From Lutibacter sp. A64 (GTDB lineage: Bacteria; Bacteroidota; Bacteroidia; Flavobacteriales; Flavobacteriaceae), in assembly GCF_022429565.1 (NCBI RefSeq), contig NZ_CP092487.1, forward strand, positions 963,001 to 1,027,000: DNA of 64,000 bases, given 5' to 3'. Positions 59,972 through 64,000 of this stretch are shown in pieces. Under the pieces are notes generated by a model. That model had not been told where the DNA came from. It saw only the letters and a list, made by a program, of their open reading frames with translations, and searched no databases. The stretch's first letter is position 1. The number at the start of each line of letters is the position of its first letter. The translations under genes and the position numbers were made by a program.

Positions 59972-61051
59972 ATGAATTCAAAAAAACGATATAAAATTCT
60001 TACATTATTATTAGTAATGCAATGGGCTTTTATTCAAATAATTGCTCAATTTCCTACTATTGTTGAAACCTACTATTCTAATGGTTTATATATTTATATT
60101 TCAAGATTTTTAAGAATTATTTTAGGTTGGATTCCTTTTTCAATAGGAGATTTAATGTATACAGCACTGGTTGTTTTTATTTTAAGAGCACTTTATAAAA
60201 CTATAAAAAGTAAAAAAATTAATTTTAAAGCTACTTTTTTTAAAATTACTGGAATTCTTTCTATTGTTTTTTTTGTATTTCATTTTAATTGGGCTTTAAA
60301 TTATTTTAGACTTCCACTAAATACTTCTTTAGATTTTGAAGTTAGTGATTATTCCAATGAAGAGCTTGTTAAGTTTACCAAAAAATTGATTTCCAAAACA
60401 AATGAAGTTCATACGTTTATAACAAAAAATGACACCTTAGTTGTTGAAAATCTATTTACAAAAAATCAGATTAAAGCAAAAGTTGGTGAAGCTTACAATC
60501 AATTAGAAAAAATTCATCCTCAATTTAATTATAAAAATGCTAAAGTAAAACATTCACTTTTTAGTGTGCCATTAACCTATATGGGTTTTGGTGGTTATAT
60601 AAATCCTATTACAAATGAGGCGCAAGTAAATTCGTTAATCCCTAAAAATAATTATGCCGCTACAGTTTGTCACGAAGCTGCACACCAAATTGGAATTGCC
60701 TCTGAAAGCGAAGCCAATTTTGTGGGTTATTTAGCAACAACACATTCTAAAGATATTTATTTTAATTATGCAGGATATTTAATGGCCTTGCGCTATTGTA
60801 TTTCTGAAGTTTACAGAAAAGACCCAACAAGTTTTGAAACTTTAAAACCACTTATAAATAAAGGAATTTTAAAAGATATAAAACAAAGTCAAGCCTTTTG
60901 GGAATCGTATCAAAATAGATCTGAAAAATATTTTAAAATATTTTACGATAATTTTTTAAAAGCGAATAAACAAAAAGATGGCATTGAAGGTTATAGTAAA
61001 ATGGTTGTATTATTAATTAATTATCATAAAAACGCTGATTTTACCTCTTAA
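59972..61051 (+). CDS. DUF3810 membrane zinc-peptidase-like protein
   Basis: The 359-residue protein has three N-terminal membrane segments (about 8-28, 58-78, 90-108). A periplasmic domain with the metalloprotease motif HEAAH follows, in YAATVCHEAAHQIG with a downstream ESEANFVGYLA Glu that would be the third zinc ligand. The HExxH...E set is that of gluzincin-like DUF3810 proteins. The substrate is not known. It diverges from dnaB. Confidence 0.8.
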   Translation: MNSKKRYKILTLLLVMQWAFIQIIAQFPTIVETYYSNGLYIYISRFLRIILGWIPFSIGDLMYTALVVFILRALYKTIKSKKINFKATFFKITGILSIVFFVFHFNWALNYFRLPLNTSLDFEVSDYSNEELVKFTKKLISKTNEVHTFITKNDTLVVENLFTKNQIKAKVGEAYNQLEKIHPQFNYKNAKVKHSLFSVPLTYMGFGGYINPITNEAQVNSLIPKNNYAATVCHEAAHQIGIASESEANFVGYLATTHSKDIYFNYAGYLMALRYCISEVYRKDPTSFETLKPLINKGILKDIKQSQAFWESYQNRSEKYFKIFYDNFLKANKQKDGIEGYSKMVVLLINYHKNADFTS

Positions 61052-61103
61052 AACTATTGTTTTTTTTTAAAAAGTTAAAGACATTCAAAATTTTATTTAT
61101 CAC

Positions 61104-61111
61104 TATCTTTG
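61104..61111 (+). promoter_or_regulatory. TATCTTTG -7 box
   Basis: TAnnTTTG box 18 bp upstream of the SpoU methyltransferase ATG at 61130, implying a leader of about 10 nt. Confidence 0.5.
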
Positions 61112-61129
61112 TGAATTATTAATTCAACT

Positions 61130-61933
61130 ATGCGAAAACAAATTTCAAGTGTACAAAATACGTATGTAAAAGAACTTTTTCAGATTAAAGAAAAATCTCG
61201 CATTCGAAAAAAAACAAAAACTTTTTTAATTGAAGGATTACGAGAAACTTCTTTAGCATTAAAAGGTGGTTACCAAATACAAACATTATTGGTAGATTTA
61301 TCAATTATTGATGAATCAACTCTAACTGCATTGCTTGAAAGCACCGATTTAAACATAGAAGTTATTGAAATAACACATCAAGTACATCAAAAACTTGCTA
61401 CTAGAACTACAACAGAAGGCATTTTAGCTGTTGCAAAAACCAAAGATTTAGTATTAGATACTCTTATATTTCAATCGGAAAATCCTTTAATTTTAGTTGC
61501 AGAAGCTCCGGAAAAACCTGGTAATATTGGAGCATTATTAAGAACAGCAGATGCAGCAGGAATTGATGCTGTTTTAATTGCAAATCCGAAAACAGATATG
61601 TACAGCCAAAACATTATTAGATCGAGTGTTGGTTGTTTATTTACAACTAAAATTGCAACGGGAACAACTTCAGAAATTATTGCTTTTTTAAAAACACATA
61701 AAATTAATATTTTTGGTGCATCCCTTACTGCATCTGTAGAATACCAAACAGTAGACTACACAAATCCAACGGCAATAGTTGTTGGTACAGAAGCTACTGG
61801 TTTAACAGATGAATGGTTGCAAAACACCACTTCAAATATTATAATTCCAATGCGAGGTGCTATAGATTCTATGAATGTTTCGGTAAGTGCGGCAATTATT
61901 TTATTTGAAGCTGTTAGACAACGTCAATTATAA
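61130..61933 (+). CDS. SpoU/TrmH-family RNA 2'-O-methyltransferase
   Basis: The 267-residue protein has an N-terminal substrate-binding domain (KELFQIKEKSRIRKKTKTFL). The SPOUT domain has motif 1 EAPEKPGNIGALLRTADAAG, motif 2 IVVGTEATGLTDEWL and motif 3 IPMRGAIDSMNVSVSAAIIL, which form the knotted SAM site. It methylates a ribose in rRNA or tRNA; the exact position is unknown. Confidence 0.92.
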   Translation: MRKQISSVQNTYVKELFQIKEKSRIRKKTKTFLIEGLRETSLALKGGYQIQTLLVDLSIIDESTLTALLESTDLNIEVIEITHQVHQKLATRTTTEGILAVAKTKDLVLDTLIFQSENPLILVAEAPEKPGNIGALLRTADAAGIDAVLIANPKTDMYSQNIIRSSVGCLFTTKIATGTTSEIIAFLKTHKINIFGASLTASVEYQTVDYTNPTAIVVGTEATGLTDEWLQNTTSNIIIPMRGAIDSMNVSVSAAIILFEAVRQRQL

Positions 61934-61960
61934 TTATTTTAAATTTATAGTTTATAAAAA

Positions 61961-63193
61961 ATGACACCACAAATCCTTTTTTACATATTAATAGGTATAA
62001 TTATCATCAAATTTTTATTTGATACTTATTTAGATGCTCAAAATGCTAAACATTTTAATGATGCTGTTCCTGAAGAATTAAATGATATCTATGATCAAAA
62101 AGAGTACGAAAAATCACAAGCTTATAAAAAAGTTAATTATAAATTTTCTAATATAGCTAGTGCATTTTCTTTGCTATTAACATTGCTTTTTTTTGCTTTT
62201 GAAGGTTTTGCTTATGTAGATGGAATAGCAAGAAGTATTACAGATAATACCATTTTAATTACACTTATTTTCTTTGGAATTATATTATTTGGTAGCGATA
62301 TTTTAACCTTACCTTTTTCATATTACAAAATATTTGTTATTGAAGAAAATTTTGGTTTTAATAAATCAACTTTAAAAACATTTATTTTAGATAAAATAAA
62401 AGGTTGGCTAATGTTATTGGTACTTGGCGGTGGAATTTTAGCTTTATTAACCTGGTTTTACCAACTAACAACTACAAACTTTTGGTTATATGCTTGGGGG
62501 TTAATTGCTGTTTTTACAATTTTTATGAATCTTTTTTATTCAAAATTAATTGTACCTATCTTTAATAAACAGACAAGTTTAGAAGATGGTGAATTAAAAA
62601 CGGCAATTGATGATTTTGGTAAAAAAGTAGGATTTAATTTAGAAAATATTTTTGTTATAGATGGTTCTAAACGTTCTACAAAGGCAAATGCTTATTTTTC
62701 TGGATTTGGTTCTCAAAAAAGAGTTACTTTATACGATACATTAATCAACGACTTAGAAACTGATGAGATTGTAGCTGTTTTAGCACATGAAATTGGTCAT
62801 TATACAAAAAAACACATTATTTATAATTTAATATTATCGCTAATTTTAACGGGATTTACATTTTATATCTTATCACTTTTTATTGGTAATCAATTACTTT
62901 CACAAGCATTAGGAGTTGAATTTACCAGTTTTCATATTGGATTGATATCTTTTGGAATATTGTACAGCCCTATTTCAGAAATTACAGGATTTATAATGAA
63001 TATTATCTCTAGAAAATTTGAATATGAAGCAGATGATTATGCTAAAGCTAATTTTAATGCAGAAGCTTTAATTTCTTCATTAAAAAAATTATCTAAAAAT
63101 AGTTTAAGCAATTTAACACCTAGTAATTTGTACGTTAAGTTTCACTACTCACACCCTACTTTATTAGAACGCATATTAAATTTAAAAAAATAA
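61961..63193 (+). CDS. M48-family (Ste24/CAAX protease-like) metallopeptidase
   Basis: The 410-residue membrane protein has about six membrane segments and the M48 zinc motif HEIGH in VLAHEIGHYTKKHIIYN. The third ligand Glu lies in SRKFEYEADDYAKAN, and GSKRSTKANAYFSGFG precedes the motif. It matches the Ste24 layout used to cleave CAAX-like or misfolded membrane proteins. It lies 28 bp downstream of the SpoU gene and may be co-transcribed. Confidence 0.9.
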   Translation: MTPQILFYILIGIIIIKFLFDTYLDAQNAKHFNDAVPEELNDIYDQKEYEKSQAYKKVNYKFSNIASAFSLLLTLLFFAFEGFAYVDGIARSITDNTILITLIFFGIILFGSDILTLPFSYYKIFVIEENFGFNKSTLKTFILDKIKGWLMLLVLGGGILALLTWFYQLTTTNFWLYAWGLIAVFTIFMNLFYSKLIVPIFNKQTSLEDGELKTAIDDFGKKVGFNLENIFVIDGSKRSTKANAYFSGFGSQKRVTLYDTLINDLETDEIVAVLAHEIGHYTKKHIIYNLILSLILTGFTFYILSLFIGNQLLSQALGVEFTSFHIGLISFGILYSPISEITGFIMNIISRKFEYEADDYAKANFNAEALISSLKKLSKNSLSNLTPSNLYVKFHYSHPTLLERILNLKK

Positions 63194-63237
63194 AGATTTG
63201 ACATTGTTGGGTAATTAAAAAATATTAAATTTAATCG

Positions 63238-64000
63238 ATGACATACAATTTAAGCTTAGAAGAAGAAAATAAAGAAATAGCAAAACGATATAAAAGTTTG
63301 CTTAAAGGTGCGTATCAAACCTTTACTGATGCTGATAAAAAAGAAATTAGAAAAGCCTTTGATATTGCTTTAGAAGCGCATAGCACCCAAAGAAGAAAAA
63401 CTGGTGAACCTTACATTTTTCACCCCATTGCTGTTGCTAAAATTGTAGCTTACGAAATTGGATTAGATACTACTTCAATTGTAGCGGCACTATTACACGA
63501 TGTAGTTGAAGATACCGATTATACTTTAGAAGATATTGAACGTTTATTTGGTGAAAATGTAGCACGTATTGTTAATGGTTTAACTAAGATTTCACATTTA
63601 AAAAAAGATCAAGATGCTTCAATTCAAGCAGAGAATTTTAGAAAAATGCTCCTTACATTAAACGATGATGTTCGTGTAATTTTGATAAAAATAGCTGATA
63701 GATTGCATAATATGCAAACTATGGATGCAATGCCCTTAGATAAACAAATTAAAATCTCGTCTGAAACCTTATACATTTATGCTCCTTTAGCACATAGACT
63801 TGGACTTTACAATATAAAATCTGAACTTGAAAACCTAGGTTTAAAATATACAGAACCAGATGTTTATAATGATATAGTAAATAAAGTCACTCAAAGTAAA
63901 GAAGAACAAAAAATTTACATAGACTCTTTTAGTAATATTATTAAAGAAACTTTAGATAAAGAAGGCTTTAAATATACCATTAAAGGACGTAGAAAATCTA
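63238..64000 (+). CDS. RelA/SpoT-type (p)ppGpp synthetase/hydrolase (N-terminal part)
   Basis: About 254 codons are present before the right edge, from ATG 63238 (MTYNLSLEEENKEIAKRYK). The HD hydrolase domain is complete and intact: RRKTGEPYIFHPIAVAKIVA, ALLHDVVEDTDYTLEDIERL with the HD pair, and IKIADRLHNMQTM. The start of the synthetase domain follows (LAHRLGLYNIKSELENLG and onward to KGRRKS). It makes and degrades the starvation alarmone. Whether synthesis is functional cannot be judged, as the catalytic part lies outside. Confidence 0.93.
   Translation, partial: MTYNLSLEEENKEIAKRYKSLLKGAYQTFTDADKKEIRKAFDIALEAHSTQRRKTGEPYIFHPIAVAKIVAYEIGLDTTSIVAALLHDVVEDTDYTLEDIERLFGENVARIVNGLTKISHLKKDQDASIQAENFRKMLLTLNDDVRVILIKIADRLHNMQTMDAMPLDKQIKISSETLYIYAPLAHRLGLYNIKSELENLGLKYTEPDVYNDIVNKVTQSKEEQKIYIDSFSNIIKETLDKEGFKYTIKGRRKS

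Overview
The window reads as a chromosome segment from a low-GC member of the Bacteroidota, most likely Flavobacteriaceae. Supporting signs are TAnnTTTG-type -7 promoter boxes, few Shine-Dalgarno sites, and family-typical genes: BshA, a split transketolase, a DUF6266 protein, LytS/LytTR, and SCO and YHYH lipoproteins. No rRNA, tRNA or CRISPR array was seen.

Positions 1-18480 are accessory in character, and every gene except one insertion sequence is on the minus strand. It opens with the start of a thioredoxin-like gene, a folded repeat, and an ORF-less group II intron (448-1082) that interrupts a hairpin. Next comes an envelope-stress and electron-transfer cluster: ECF sigma, anti-sigma, Spy-like protein, six-EF-hand protein, cytochrome c lipoprotein, cytochrome b561. 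An IS110-family element with two nonsense codons follows (about 5531-6748). From 6751 to 18480 there are six gene segments: a coiled-coil protein, a membrane-anchored unknown, a lincosamide nucleotidyltransferase-like gene, two near-identical HMA-CDF metal transporters, and a three-gene restriction-modification operon. A repeat of about 490 bp (four full copies and a 75-bp remnant) or a 130-bp hairpin separates them.

The main discovery is that each of the six segments is bounded by its own 14-nt inverted end pair, of the form GTTG-N6-G-N3 ... N3-T-N6-CAAC. The variable bases differ between segments but agree within a segment, and position 11 always mismatches in the same way. Matching cassette ends, uniform orientation, tiny 3' untranslated tails and folded separators are the logic of integron cassettes. 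However, the sites do not fit the classical attC consensus and no integrase gene is in the window. I treat this as a candidate CALIN-like or new cassette system.

Positions 18700-46000 hold ordinary genes with local regulons. These include a LytS/LytTR two-component pair and a NUDIX-type regulator divergent from a polyol operon (outer membrane protein, NCS1 permease, mannitol-type dehydrogenase, PfkB kinase) with two copies of a palindromic operator. There is also a YHYH/MORN/SCO lipoprotein operon, a methyltransferase pseudogene, and a Crp/Fnr-type regulator beside a perfect 5-6-5 palindrome.

Positions 46000-64000 are mostly core genes: OmpA-like protein, TypA, proline dehydrogenase, AroB, BshA, transketolase N-subunit, DnaB, a SpoU methyltransferase, an M48 protease and the start of a RelA/SpoT enzyme.
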